A stretch of 40,017 bases of DNA, from positions 1-40,017 of the forward strand of contig DWVD01000050.1 of the NCBI GenBank assembly GCA_019120395.1, given 5' to 3'. The notes under the pieces are model-generated. The model did not search any database. It had not been told where the DNA came from and was given only the letters and a program-made list of their open reading frames with translations. This stretch comes from Candidatus Gemmiger faecigallinarum. Lineage in GTDB: Bacteria; Bacillota; Clostridia; Oscillospirales; Ruminococcaceae. The translations under genes were made by a program, and so were the position numbers. Positions 24,147 through 32,980 of the stretch are shown here, piece by piece; position 1 is the stretch's first letter; every line of letters begins with the position of its first letter.

Positions 24147-24871
24147 GCGCCCCGCTGATCCGGCTGGCGTCGGCGGACAGCACCAACGCCTGGGCGCGGC
24201 GGAATCTGGACCGCTTTGGCGAGCTGGGCGCGGTGTACACCACGTCCCAGACCGCCGGCCGCGGCCGCCTGGGGCGCAGCTGGGAAAACGCCGCCGGCCA
24301 GGCGCTGTATTACAGCTGTGTGCTGCGGCGTCCGCTGGCACAGCCGGAAACGCTGCCGCTGCTGGCCAGCCTGGTGGCGGCGGATGCGATCCGGGCGGAG
24401 TTTGGCGTGGAATGCGGCATCAAGTGGCCCAACGACCTGCTGCTGGGCGGCAAAAAAATTACCGGGATCCTGTGCGAGGGCGTGGACGGCGCGTGGATCG
24501 TGGGCGTCGGCGTCAACCTGGCGCAGCCTGGCGATTTCTTTGCGCGGGCCGGCCTGCCCCACGCCACAAGCCTGGCGGCCGCGGGCGTCGCGCTGGAGGC
24601 GGACCCGGCGGCCGACGCGCTGGCCGCCGCCCTGACCGGCGGCTTTGCCGCGCAGCTGGACCGGTTTGCCGCGCAGGGTTTTGCGCCGCTGCGGGAGACG
24701 TACCGCGGCCGCTGCGTCAACCTTGGCAGGCATGTGGAATACGACGGCGGCGCGGGCACGGCGCTGGACGTGGACGAGGCCGGCCGCCTGGTCGTGCAGG
24801 ACGGCGCCAGCGGGCAGCGGCGCATTTTTACCGGGGAAGTCAGCGTGCGCGGGATCTACGGCGCGGTGTGA
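24143..24871 (+). CDS. birA: Biotin--[acetyl-CoA-carboxylase] ligase
   Basis: This 242-residue protein attaches biotin to carboxylase carrier domains through biotinyl-AMP. Visible motifs are DSTNAWARR, the biotin/ATP loop TAGRGRLGRSWE, the IKWPNDLLLGGKKITGILCE core with catalytic Lys, and VGVGVNL. The C-terminal SH3-like domain is present (about 190-242). There is no N-terminal helix-turn-helix, so it is a monofunctional ligase and not a repressor. ATG 24143 overlaps the stop of the preceding gene. Confidence 0.93.
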   Translation: MSAPLIRLASADSTNAWARRNLDRFGELGAVYTTSQTAGRGRLGRSWENAAGQALYYSCVLRRPLAQPETLPLLASLVAADAIRAEFGVECGIKWPNDLLLGGKKITGILCEGVDGAWIVGVGVNLAQPGDFFARAGLPHATSLAAAGVALEADPAADALAAALTGGFAAQLDRFAAQGFAPLRETYRGRCVNLGRHVEYDGGAGTALDVDEAGRLVVQDGASGQRRIFTGEVSVRGIYGAV

Positions 24872-24921
24872 CCGGACCCGGAACATAGCAGAAACAAACA
24901 GTAAAGCGAGGAAACTGGATT

Positions 24922-25557
24922 ATGATGGATACGCGAATGATTGTGACGTTGGTGATCGCCATTGTTCTGTGCGTGGTGGTGGGCATCGTCTATTTCCGCA
25001 TGGTCACCAGCGAGCGCAGCGGCAAAAAACATGCCGGATCGGTCGACGCCGCGCCGGATGATCAGTCCCCCGCGCGCGAAAAGGGCGCGAACGCGGCCTT
25101 CCTGCGCAAGCTGCGCACGGCGGTGGCGCGCCGCGGCCTGACCATGCTGCAGACGGACCCGGCAAAGTCCCCCTTTGCCGCGCTGATCGTCGGCCCCCAC
25201 GGGATCACGGCGGTGTACGCGGTGGATTACGACGGCACCATCTACGGCGGCGACGAGAAAGAATGGGTGCAGATGAAGGACGGCCTGCGCCGCACCTTTG
25301 AAAATCCGCTGCACACGGCCGAGACTGCCCGCCGCGCCCTGCGCGAGACGGTCAATCAGGGCAATTTCCGCCCCTTTATGATCGACGCCCGCGTGGTGAT
25401 GACCGCCCAGAAAGCGGAGCTGGCCATCCCGCGCAGCATCCACTGCTATACCCCCAAAACTTTCAATACCTACGTGATGGATTCGTCCGACCTGGCCAAC
25501 GACCGCAAGGTGGACGAGGAAAAACTTGGCGCGTTCCTGCGGGAGCATTTCTGCTGA
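24922..25557 (+). CDS. Membrane-anchored NERD-like protein
   Basis: This 211-residue protein has one N-terminal membrane helix (about 7-27, MIVTLVIAIVLCVVVGIVYF), a charged linker, then a domain resembling NERD (nuclease-related): FAALIVGPHGITAVYAVDYDGTIYG, DEKEWVQ, ENPLHTAETARRALRE. In typical NERD proteins the strand after GxxG carries E-x-K; here it reads YAVDYDG, so nuclease activity is doubtful. A GAGGAA site lies 8 bases before ATG 24922. It closes the rsmI cluster after a 50-bp gap and before a terminator. Confidence 0.6.
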   Translation: MMDTRMIVTLVIAIVLCVVVGIVYFRMVTSERSGKKHAGSVDAAPDDQSPAREKGANAAFLRKLRTAVARRGLTMLQTDPAKSPFAALIVGPHGITAVYAVDYDGTIYGGDEKEWVQMKDGLRRTFENPLHTAETARRALRETVNQGNFRPFMIDARVVMTAQKAELAIPRSIHCYTPKTFNTYVMDSSDLANDRKVDEEKLGAFLREHFC

Positions 25558-25608
25558 ACGATAGCCGCCGCGTATGGCGTGGTATTGGCGAAAAGTATTT
25601 GCGCATCG

Positions 25609-25659
25609 GCCGGACCGGTGGTATCCTTAGGAACGGATATGCACCGGCCCGGCTTTTTT
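25609..25659 (+). terminator. Terminator of the rsmI cluster
   Basis: A 12-bp stem with one mismatch (25609-25620 with 25642-25653) and a second small stem inside its loop is followed by six Ts (25654-25659). Confidence 0.8.
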
Positions 25660-25764
25660 GCGCCGGCGTGCAGCCCGGCGGGCGGCCCTGCGCCGTCCCT
25701 GCCGGACGGCATGCCGCGGGCCGTCAGGAGAAGGCGCGCAGCGCCAGACAGGGAGGACAACCAA

Positions 25765-26895
25765 ATGGAAAAATCGAAGGTCTACTTTACCGATTTCCGC
25801 ACCCGGCTGGGCGAGGGCCTGCCCACCAAGCTCAAGCGGCTGATGAAACAGGCCGGCATTGAAAAGATCGACATGCAGGGAAAGTTTGTCGCCATCAAGA
25901 TGCATTTCGGCGAGCAGGGCAATTTGGGCTTTCTGCGCCCCAACTACGCCAAAGCGGTGGCCGACGTGGTCAAGGAGCTGGGCGGCAAGCCGTTTTTGAC
26001 CGACTGCAACACCCTTTACCCCGGCAGCCGCAAAAATGCGCTGGAGCACCTGTACTGCGCCTGGGAGAACGGCTTTACCCCCATGACGGTGGGCTGCCCC
26101 ATCCTGATCGGCGACGGCCTGAAAGGCACCGACGACATCGCGGTGCCGGTGCAGGGCGGCGAGTACATCAAGGAAGCCCGCATCGGCCGCGCCGTTATGG
26201 ACGCGGACATCATCATCAGCCTGAACCACTTCAAAGGGCACGAGCAGGCGGGCTTCGGCGGCGCCATCAAGAACCTGGGCATGGGCTGCGGCAGCCGCGC
26301 CGGCAAAAAGGAGCAGCACTGCAACGGCATCCCTCTGATCCACGAGGACAAGTGCCGCGGCTGCCGCCGCTGCCAGCGGGAGTGCGCCAACAACGGCCTG
26401 GTCTTTGACGAGGCCGCCCGCAAGATGCACATCGACCCCAATGCCTGCGTGGGCTGCGGCCGCTGCATTGGCGCCTGCAACTTTGACGCCATCGAGTTTG
26501 CCAACTGGGCCGCGGTCAAGGAGCTGAACTGCCGCATGGCCGAGTACGCCAAGGCGGTGGTGGACGGGCGGCCCAGCTTCCATGTATCGCTGGTGCAGGA
26601 CATTTCGCCCAACTGCGACTGCCACGCCGAGAACGACGCCCCCATCCTGCCGGATATCGGCATGTTTGCGGGCTTTGACCCGCTGGCGTTGGACCAGGCC
26701 TGCGTGGACGCCTGCCTGGCCCAGCAGCCGCTGCCCAACAGCCAGCTGAGCGACAACATGGCAAAGCCCGGTTTCCACGACCACCACGACCATTTTGAGA
26801 ACTCCACCCCGGAGTCCGAGTACAAGACCTGCCTGGCCCACGCCGAAAAGATCGGCCTGGGCAGCCGTGCATATGAGCTGGTCACCATGAAGTGA
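25765..26895 (+). CDS. DUF362 protein with two 4Fe-4S ferredoxin motifs
   Basis: This 376-residue protein starts at ATG 25765 with GGGAGGA upstream. The first ~190 residues are the DUF362 domain (VAIKMHFGEQGN, FLTDCNTLYPGSR, ADIIISLNHFKGHEQAGFGGAIKNLGMG). A bacterial ferredoxin insert follows with two clusters, CRGCRRCQREC and CVGCGRCIGAC, then a C-terminal DUF362 part (FDPLALDQACVDAC). The C-terminus has a His-rich stretch (HDHHDHFE). Such proteins are common in strict anaerobes and probably act in electron transfer; no substrate is known. It is a single-gene unit with terminators on both sides. Confidence 0.88.
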   Translation: MEKSKVYFTDFRTRLGEGLPTKLKRLMKQAGIEKIDMQGKFVAIKMHFGEQGNLGFLRPNYAKAVADVVKELGGKPFLTDCNTLYPGSRKNALEHLYCAWENGFTPMTVGCPILIGDGLKGTDDIAVPVQGGEYIKEARIGRAVMDADIIISLNHFKGHEQAGFGGAIKNLGMGCGSRAGKKEQHCNGIPLIHEDKCRGCRRCQRECANNGLVFDEAARKMHIDPNACVGCGRCIGACNFDAIEFANWAAVKELNCRMAEYAKAVVDGRPSFHVSLVQDISPNCDCHAENDAPILPDIGMFAGFDPLALDQACVDACLAQQPLPNSQLSDNMAKPGFHDHHDHFENSTPESEYKTCLAHAEKIGLGSRAYELVTMK

Positions 26896-26946
26896 AGCGC
26901 CGCAACGCAAAAAACGCGATGATGCGGCGATAAAAGCGCCGAGCCG

Positions 26947-26999
26947 GAACGGCCTCCCACACCCGTTGGATTTGCGGGGCGGGAGGCCGTTCTTTTTTT
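26947..26999 (+). terminator. Terminator of the DUF362 gene
   Basis: A perfect 12-bp stem (26947-26958 with 26981-26992) with a 22-base loop is followed by seven Ts (26993-26999). It lies between two converging genes. Confidence 0.9.
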
Positions 27000-27023
27000 G
27001 CCGCGCGGCCCGCGGCGGCCGGT

Positions 27024-29144
27024 TCAGGGGGCGGAGGGCTGCCCCACAAAATACACCGCGGCGTCGGCGTTCTCGTAAGCGGGGGCCAGGGCGGGGGCGC
27101 TGCCGGGGAACCGCTTGGACCATACAAGGCAGGAGATGCCTTCCTCCCGGCACAGCGCCTGCAGCGCGTCGGCACTGGTGGCGGCGTCAAACAGCCGGGC
27201 GACCACGGCGCGGCGGTGCTCCACCGTCCGCTGCGGCACGCCCATGTTGCTCATGGCGTAGGTCCAGCCCTCCATATAGCACTGCACGCCGGAAAACGCC
27301 GTGTAAACGTTGGAAATGCCGTCCTCGCCGGACGGCGGCGGGGCGCTGCTGGTGCGGTTGGTGGCAAACACCGTGCCGGCGGGGGCGTTGGCGCGCAGCC
27401 AGAGGGCAGCCTCCTCGTCGCAGGCGGTAACAGCGCCGGGCCGGTCGGCCGGCCCGACCAGCCCCGCGGTGCGTGCCAGCTGGACGCCGCCGGCGCGGCA
27501 CAAAGCCAGCGCCATGCAGAGGGCGGTGCAAAGCCCCGCCGCGCCGCACGCCCAACCGGCGGCGGAAAACAGGCCGGGGCGGCGCAGGCTGGGCAGCTGC
27601 TCCACCGCCAGCAGCGTCATGCAGAGCATGCCGAACAGCGCAAAGTAGATCTGGCTGGAGCTTTCGTGCCAGAACAGGTGGTAGGCGAGGAAGCCGCCCA
27701 CCGCCCCGGCGTGGGCCAGCGTGTGGGCGGGGTCCAGCCGGGGCAGACGCCGCAGCGCCGCCGGAACCCCGCGCAGCCAGAGCAGGAACTGGAAGGGCAG
27801 CATCAGGAAGCTGTCCGCGACGCCGATGCCCGCCAGCCACAGATAGCCGGAACCGGGCAGCAGCGCGCACAGCCGGTCGGTCAGCGGCGAAAGACACTGG
27901 TAGGCCAGCGTGCGTTCCATAGCAAACAGAGAAAAGACCATGCTGGCGCCGGCCCCGGCCGCGTACAAAAGCCGGTACAGCAGCGCAAACAGCGCCGCGG
28001 CGCCGCCCAGGCACAAAAGCGCCCGGCCGTATTTCGGCCGCTGGAACAGCAGCACAAAGACCATTGCCGCCGCCAGCGCGCACAGCGCAAGGGCCGCCTG
28101 CGGCCCCTTGGCCAGCGTGAACAGCCCAAAGGACAGAAAAAAGGCCGCAAACCAGGCCGGCCCCGCGCAGAACCGGCGGCGGGACAGCCCGGCAAACAAT
28201 GCCAGAAAGGCCGCAAAGAACACCACCGCCGTGGCCTGGGCGTTGATGTTGGTGGTCAGGTGGCGCAGCAGCGTGTTGCCGAACAGGCCGTCGCCGGTGG
28301 GCCAGGCGTTCCACAGCGAGGCGCACTGGAACCCGAACAGCAGCGCCGGCAGCGCCGCCGCCTTTTTGGCGTGCCCCTGATAGAACACCAGCCCCAGCGC
28401 GTACAGCGCCGAAAGCTCGGCCAGCAGGAACAGCGGCCCGGCAAAGAAGGCGAACACGTCGTAGCAGGCGGCGCCGGACACTGCGGCCAGCGCGGCGGCC
28501 AGCAGCTCGGTGAGGTAGTGGTAGTGGAACCGCACCCCCGCAAAGCGGATGTCCTGGGGCGGGAAGGCGCGGAGAAACGCCTCGGCGTTGCCCACGTTCC
28601 ACAGCAGGTCCTGCTCCGGCAGAATGCTGCCGGCCGCCGCCGGGTGGGCGTTGCGGGCGCTGAAGCTGAGCGCAAAAAACAGGCACAGCGCGCCCCACAA
28701 TACCGCCAGCAGCCGTACCCCGGCCGGCAGCGGGCCGCCCCGCCGCCAGGGCAGCGGCTGGCCGGACAAGGGCGCGCGCCGCTCCCACCCGGCCAGCGCC
28801 AGCGCCGCTGCGGGCGGCAGGAGCCGGTACAGCCAGGGCTGCCCCAGCCGCACCCCGGCACAGAAGCAGGCGGCCAGCAGCGCGCTGCCGTACACGGCGG
28901 TCAAAAGCGGGGCCAGGCCGGGGGCATGGGGCCCGAATCGGCGGGCCAGCAGCCAGCCGGGCAGCACAAGATACCCGGCCGCGGCGGCAAAAAAGCGCAG
29001 CGCCGCGGCAAGGTCGGCGCCGCAAAGGGCGATCACGGCCAGGTAGCCGGCAAAACAGCACAGCGCAAACGCAAGGTGCGCCGTGCCGGACTTTTTGCGG
29101 CGGCGAAGGGCGGGGGCGGGACGGACGGCAAAAGCAACAGGCAA
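27024..29144 (-). CDS. Large multi-pass membrane protein, possibly GT-C glycosyltransferase-like
   Basis: This 706-residue protein has a basic N-terminus (ALRRRKKSG), then about a dozen or more hydrophobic helices to residue ~590, and a C-terminal soluble domain (about 600-706). The first loop after helix ~5 contains [25 protein letters not shown] and [14 protein letters not shown], resembling the acidic/His loop of GT-C type transferases. The overall build suggests lipid-linked-sugar glycosyl transfer to an envelope polymer, but I do not recognise a family. It starts with TTG 29144, nine bases after AAGGAGG; no ATG fits. It stands alone. Confidence 0.6.
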   Translation of the reverse strand: MPVAFAVRPAPALRRRKKSGTAHLAFALCCFAGYLAVIALCGADLAAALRFFAAAAGYLVLPGWLLARRFGPHAPGLAPLLTAVYGSALLAACFCAGVRLGQPWLYRLLPPAAALALAGWERRAPLSGQPLPWRRGGPLPAGVRLLAVLWGALCLFFALSFSARNAHPAAAGSILPEQDLLWNVGNAEAFLRAFPPQDIRFAGVRFHYHYLTELLAAALAAVSGAACYDVFAFFAGPLFLLAELSALYALGLVFYQGHAKKAAALPALLFGFQCASLWNAWPTGDGLFGNTLLRHLTTNINAQATAVVFFAAFLALFAGLSRRRFCAGPAWFAAFFLSFGLFTLAKGPQAALALCALAAAMVFVLLFQRPKYGRALLCLGGAAALFALLYRLLYAAGAGASMVFSLFAMERTLAYQCLSPLTDRLCALLPGSGYLWLAGIGVADSFLMLPFQFLLWLRGVPAALRRLPRLDPAHTLAHAGAVGGFLAYHLFWHESSSQIYFALFGMLCMTLLAVEQLPSLRRPGLFSAAGWACGAAGLCTALCMALALCRAGGVQLARTAGLVGPADRPGAVTACDEEAALWLRANAPAGTVFATNRTSSAPPPSGEDGISNVYTAFSGVQCYMEGWTYAMSNMGVPQRTVEHRRAVVARLFDAATSADALQALCREEGISCLVWSKRFPGSAPALAPAYENADAAVYFVGQPSAP

Positions 29145-29345
29145 GACGGGCGGCCTCCTTTTGGGCGGGGCGCATGCCCGGGCAAGACGCTCTCCGCCGC
29201 CCGGCGTGGGGCGGAAGGAGGGCGCGGCCCCGGCGGCGCATCCCGTAACGCGGCGCTCTGCGCGCCTTTTGACGCCATTTTAGTGACGGCTTGCATCAAA
29301 ACTGTTACAAATCCCGGCAATTTTCCCCCGGGTCCGCGGGGGCTC

Positions 29346-29374
29346 TTTGCACATTGCGGAAAACGTGCTACAAT
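29346..29374 (+). promoter_or_regulatory. Promoter of the aminopeptidase P gene
   Basis: TTTGCA (29346-29351) and TACAAT (29369-29374) are 17 bp apart, about 100 bp before the start codon. The rest of the 329-bp gap between the two divergent genes is GC-rich; I saw no clear minus-strand promoter in it. Confidence 0.7.
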
Positions 29375-29473
29375 GGCTACGGCGCCGCCGCGGCTTCCGG
29401 GCAAAAACGCCGCAGCCGCCACGCCGCCCCGACGGACAAACCGCCAAATCCCTGCGGATAAGGAGTGTATACC

Positions 29474-31264
29474 ATGACCACCAACGAAAAGATCGCCGCC
29501 CTGCGCGCCGCCGCCAAAGCGGCCGGCGCCGACGGCGTGATGCTTGTCACCAGCGACCCCCATTCCAGCGAGTACCTGCCCGAGCATTACTGCAGCCTGA
29601 ACTGGTTTTCCGGCTTTACCGGCGAGAACTCGACCCTGATCGTCACCGCCGCGGGCAGCGCCCTGTGGTCGGACGGCCGGTTTTACATCCAGGCCGACCG
29701 GCAGCTGGCCGGTACCGAGATCGAGTCGATGCACGCCGGCGCCGCGGGCGTGCCCACGGTGGAACAGTACCTGAAAGACCACCTGAAAGCCGGCCAGACC
29801 ATGCTGACCGACGGCGGCTGCATGCCCGCCGCCCTGTTTGAGCGGTACGGCGCCGCCCTGGCCGAGGTGGGAGCCGCGCTGCGGAGCCGCGACGTGGTCA
29901 GCCCGCTGTGGGCCGACGCGCGCCCCGCCCTGCCGGACACTCCCTGCTTCCTGCTCAGCCGCGAGCAGACCGGCGCCAACGCCGACGAGAAGCTGGCCGC
30001 CGTGCGCGCAGAGCTGAAAAAGGCCGGCGCCACCGCCCTGGCCGTGACCCAGCTGGACTGCGTGGGCTGGCTGCTGAACCTGCGCGCCCATGATCTGCCC
30101 TGCACCCCGCTGGCCATCGCCTACGCCTTTGTGACGATGGACCGCTGCGTGCTGTTTTTGGCCGACGGCCGGCTGGACCCGGACGACGCCACGGTGCTGA
30201 AAAACAACGGCGTGGAGCTGCGGGGCTACGGCGAGCTGCTGGACTTTGTGGCCGCGCTGGACTGCGACGAGACGGTGCTGGTGGAGAAAGATTCCACCAA
30301 CTACGACCTGTACGCCGCGCTGCAGGCCAACCCGCACCTGACCGTAAAGTCCGGCGCCGACCCCATCACCGCGCTGAAAGGCGTCAAGAACGAGGTGGAA
30401 CTGGCCAACCTGAAGGAATGCCACATCCGCGACGGCGTGGCGATGGTGCGGTTCCAGATGGATCTGGAGCAGGCGCTGGCCGAGGGCAGGCCCCTGCGGG
30501 AGGCGGACATCGACACGATGCTGCACCGCCGCCGTGCCGAGCAGCCCGGCTTTGACGAGGAGAGCTTTACCACCATCGCGGCCTACGGTCCCAACGCCGC
30601 CATGATGCACTATACCGCCCGCCCCGGCGCCGACAGCGCCATCGAGCCCCACGGCTTTTTGCTGGTGGACTGCGGCGGCCAGTACGACTGCGGCACCACC
30701 GACATCACCCGCACCTACCCCGTCGGCCCGCTGACCGACAACGAGCGCAGATATTACACCTGGACGCTGCAGTGCCACATCGACATCGCCCGTGCCCAGT
30801 GGCTGGACTACTGCACCGGCTTTGCGCTGGACAGCTTTGCCCGCGGCCCGCTGTGGCAGCATCAGATCAACTACCGCTGCGGCACCGGCCACGGCGTAGG
30901 CTTTATGGGCAACGTGCACGAAGGCCCCCAGAGCCTGCGTCCCCGCAACGAGATCGTTTTTGTGCCCGGCATGACCATCACCGACGAGCCGGGCGTCTAC
31001 GAGACCGACGAGGTGGGCATCCGCATCGAGAACGAGCTGGTCTGCGTTGACCGGGGCGAAAACCAGTACGGCCGCTGGCTGGGCTTTGAGCCGATGACCT
31101 ACGTGCCCATCGCCGTGGAGCCGGTGCTGGCGGACGAGCTGAGCCGCGCCCAGATCGACTGGATCAACGGCTACCACAAGCTGGTGTACGATACCCTGGC
31201 CCCCCGCCTGACGGAGGAGGAACGCGCCTGGCTGGCCCAAAAGACCGCGCCCATCGGGCGGTGA
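29474..31264 (+). CDS. pepP: Xaa-Pro aminopeptidase (M24B, aminopeptidase P)
   Basis: This 596-residue enzyme removes N-terminal residues that precede proline. It has the long three-domain form: two creatinase-like N-terminal domains (residues ~1-310) and a pita-bread catalytic domain. Metal ligands are visible in LLVDCGGQYDCGTTDITRTYP (two Asp), GTGHGVGFMGNVHEGP (His), TITDEPGVY (Glu) and GIRIENELVC (Glu). The start is ATG 29474, eight bases after AAGGAG; the GTG at 29465 overlaps that site. It is cytoplasmic and transcribed alone. A long repeat-rich non-coding stretch follows. Confidence 0.93.
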   Translation: MTTNEKIAALRAAAKAAGADGVMLVTSDPHSSEYLPEHYCSLNWFSGFTGENSTLIVTAAGSALWSDGRFYIQADRQLAGTEIESMHAGAAGVPTVEQYLKDHLKAGQTMLTDGGCMPAALFERYGAALAEVGAALRSRDVVSPLWADARPALPDTPCFLLSREQTGANADEKLAAVRAELKKAGATALAVTQLDCVGWLLNLRAHDLPCTPLAIAYAFVTMDRCVLFLADGRLDPDDATVLKNNGVELRGYGELLDFVAALDCDETVLVEKDSTNYDLYAALQANPHLTVKSGADPITALKGVKNEVELANLKECHIRDGVAMVRFQMDLEQALAEGRPLREADIDTMLHRRRAEQPGFDEESFTTIAAYGPNAAMMHYTARPGADSAIEPHGFLLVDCGGQYDCGTTDITRTYPVGPLTDNERRYYTWTLQCHIDIARAQWLDYCTGFALDSFARGPLWQHQINYRCGTGHGVGFMGNVHEGPQSLRPRNEIVFVPGMTITDEPGVYETDEVGIRIENELVCVDRGENQYGRWLGFEPMTYVPIAVEPVLADELSRAQIDWINGYHKLVYDTLAPRLTEEERAWLAQKTAPIGR

Positions 31265-31370
31265 GGGGGCTTTTGGGTTGTGCGACGTCAGCCGATGGCT
31301 GATCTTTGACCGCATAACGATACGATCCGCTTTGCCGGGCGGCGCCTGCGGGAGATGCCCCTGCGTAGGG

Positions 31371-31446
31371 GCCGATGCTTGCATCGGCTCGTGGTCGGGC
31401 CTGGCGGCGGACTGCCGCTTCCGTGTCGCCGCCCGTTCCCGCCCGC
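31371..31446 (+). repeat. Repeat unit, copy A
   Basis: The unit opens with the hairpin GCCGATGC-TT-GCATCGGC (31371-31388) and ends with a 34-base block (31413-31446) that recurs at 31979-32012 with a single mismatch. Confidence 0.85.
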
Positions 31447-31870
31447 AATGTAGGGCGGACGATTTCGCCCGCCGCCTGGGGGTTGCGGCATCGCAAGGTT
31501 TCCGGGACGATGCAAGCATCGTCCCCTACGAAGCACAGGGCAAGGCCTTGCCAGGCTTTGCAGGATATTTCCGCCGCAAAGCGGCAATGCACCCCTCCGT
31601 CTGTGCCTTACGGCGCATCCACCTCCCCTTACAGGGGAGGCTTTGCAAACGGCTTCCGCCCAAAAGGCTCCCCTGCAAGGGGAGCTGTCGGCGTCAGCCG
31701 ACTGAGGGGTGCCGCGCCTTGCCCTGCCAATATCCTTCCGGGCCGCCGCAGACTTCCCCGGTCCTGCGGCATTACAGACCTCTGCGGTGCGGCGCTTGCA
31801 CAAAACCGCAGCATCACCCTGCCGCAAGCCTCCCCGGCGGGCGAAATCGCCCGGCCTACAATGCAAGGCA

Positions 31871-31890
31871 AACGGGCGGCGGAAGCGGCA
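31871..31890 (-). repeat. Partial inverted copy of the repeat unit
   Basis: The reverse complement of these 20 bases matches the first part of the 34-base block of copies A and B, apart from a 5-base deletion in the middle. Confidence 0.7.
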
Positions 31891-31939
31891 GGTATGGCAG
31901 GCGGATGACGGTTGTGGAGTGCCGTCCCCCTGCGGAAGG

Positions 31940-32012
31940 GCCGATGCTCGCATCGGCCCGCGGTGCCCGGTTGGTGGCTGCCGCTTCCGCGTCGCCGCCC
32001 GTTCCCGCCCGC
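31940..32012 (+). repeat. Repeat unit, copy B
   Basis: It has the same hairpin as copy A with a TC loop (31940-31957), then the same 34-base block (31979-32012, 33 of 34 identical). It ends about 70 bp before the HAD gene and may lie in its leader. Confidence 0.85.
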
Positions 32013-32081
32013 CCTGCAATACAAGGCAAGCGGCGCCGCCCGGACAAGCCTTTCTCTGACGGAAACAAAAAAGAGACCCGT

Positions 32082-32888
32082 ATGATCAAACTGATAGCCA
32101 CCGATTTGGACGGTACGCTGCTGGATCCCAAAAGCCGCCTGGATTCCGAGCGGTTCTGGAAGGTGTTTGACCGCATCAAGGCTGCCGGCTGCCATTTTGT
32201 GCTGGCCAGCGGCGACCAGTATTACTGCATGCGCAATTATTTCGGCCCCCGGGGCGAGGAACTGAGCTACGTGGCCGAAAACGGCGCCTGGGTCCGGGCC
32301 GAGGGCGGCCGCACGCTGTTCTGCGCCGCCATCCCGGAAACGCTCTGGAAGCCGGTGGCCCGCGCGCTGCGGGATCACCAGGCTTACCCCCAGGCGGCGC
32401 TGCTGGTCTGCGGCAAAAAGCAGGCTTACCTGCCCGCCAACCTGCCGCCCGACCTGGCGGCCATCCTGGCGCATTTCTATCCCAGCGCCACCGTGGAGGA
32501 AAACCTGGACGTCATCGACGACGAGATCCTGAAACTCTGCCTGCTGGTGCCGGAGGAGCACACCGGGCAGTGGTTCGACGGCCTGCGCCGCCGCCTGCCC
32601 GCTGGCATGACGCCCACCGGCGGCGGAAACGGCTGCATCGACCTGATTGCCACCGGCCTGCACAAGGCCGCCGGCATCCGGCTGCTGCTGGACGAGTACG
32701 GTGTCCGCCCGGAAGAGTGCGTCGCCTTTGGCGACAGCGGCAACGACCTGGAAATGCTGACCTTTGTGGGCGAAAGCTATGCCGTGGCCAACGCCCGCCC
32801 CGAGGTGCTGGCCGCCGCCAAACACCGCGCCCCCGCCAACAGCGAGGGCGGCGTGCTGCAGGTGCTGGAACAGCTGTTCCCGGAATAA
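32082..32888 (+). CDS. Cof-type HAD-superfamily phosphatase
   Basis: This 268-residue protein belongs to the HAD IIB (Cof) group of sugar- or nucleotide-phosphate phosphatases. Motif I is DLDGTLLD at residues 8-15 with nucleophile Asp8. Motif II is ASGDQYY, motif III Lys is in the LHKAAGIRLLL helix, and motif IV is GDSGNDLEML. The cap domain lies between about 85 and 190. ATG 32082 has only a weak AAGAGA site. Upstream is the repeat cluster, so its promoter is not clear. The physiological substrate is unknown. Confidence 0.9.
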   Translation: MIKLIATDLDGTLLDPKSRLDSERFWKVFDRIKAAGCHFVLASGDQYYCMRNYFGPRGEELSYVAENGAWVRAEGGRTLFCAAIPETLWKPVARALRDHQAYPQAALLVCGKKQAYLPANLPPDLAAILAHFYPSATVEENLDVIDDEILKLCLLVPEEHTGQWFDGLRRRLPAGMTPTGGGNGCIDLIATGLHKAAGIRLLLDEYGVRPEECVAFGDSGNDLEMLTFVGESYAVANARPEVLAAAKHRAPANSEGGVLQVLEQLFPE

Positions 32889-32919
32889 CAAACCCGCAAC
32901 ATACAAAGGTTCCTTATGC

Positions 32920-32963
32920 AAAAGCGCCCGGCCCCATGGCATGCCATGGGGCCGGGCGCTTTT
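32920..32963. terminator. Bidirectional terminator (44-bp perfect palindrome)
   Basis: The sequence is its own reverse complement over 44 bases, with a GC-rich stem flanked by AAAA and TTTT. It serves the converging HAD and glycosyltransferase genes. Confidence 0.92.
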
Positions 32964-32980
32964 GCCGGCGGGGGAGGCGG

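Larger units (their letters stand above)
31265..32081. repeat. Non-coding cluster of inverted and direct repeats
   Basis: No gene is credible in these 817 bp. At least seven short perfect or near-perfect stem-loops are present: 31371-31388, 31453-31473, 31504-31525, 31573-31585, 31622-31640, 31667-31685, 31687-31702, 31839-31852 and 31940-31957. A 34-base block occurs twice directly and once inverted (separate entries). The 31667-31710 unit resembles dispersed intergenic hairpins I associate with Oscillospiraceae genomes. The stretch looks like several small mobile repeat units inserted next to each other. Confidence 0.75.

Noticed and set aside
29461-29474. TGTATACC before the aminopeptidase P start as a further GntR operator
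   Set aside because: The match to TGTATACA is incomplete, it lies in the ribosome-binding region, and it is not near a -10 box.
27216-29477. 753-codon open frame on the plus strand, antisense to the large membrane protein
   Set aside because: Gln-, Arg- and Gly-rich translation without structure; the minus-strand frame gives regular hydrophobic helices.
31265-32081. Open frames of 140-240 codons in the repeat-rich gap
   Set aside because: They cross inverted repeats in every phase, with Arg/Pro/Ala-rich translations and no ribosome-binding sites. The stretch is better explained as repeats.
31265-32081. Possible CRISPR array in the repeat cluster
   Set aside because: Repeat units differ in length and orientation, spacing is irregular and no cas gene is nearby.
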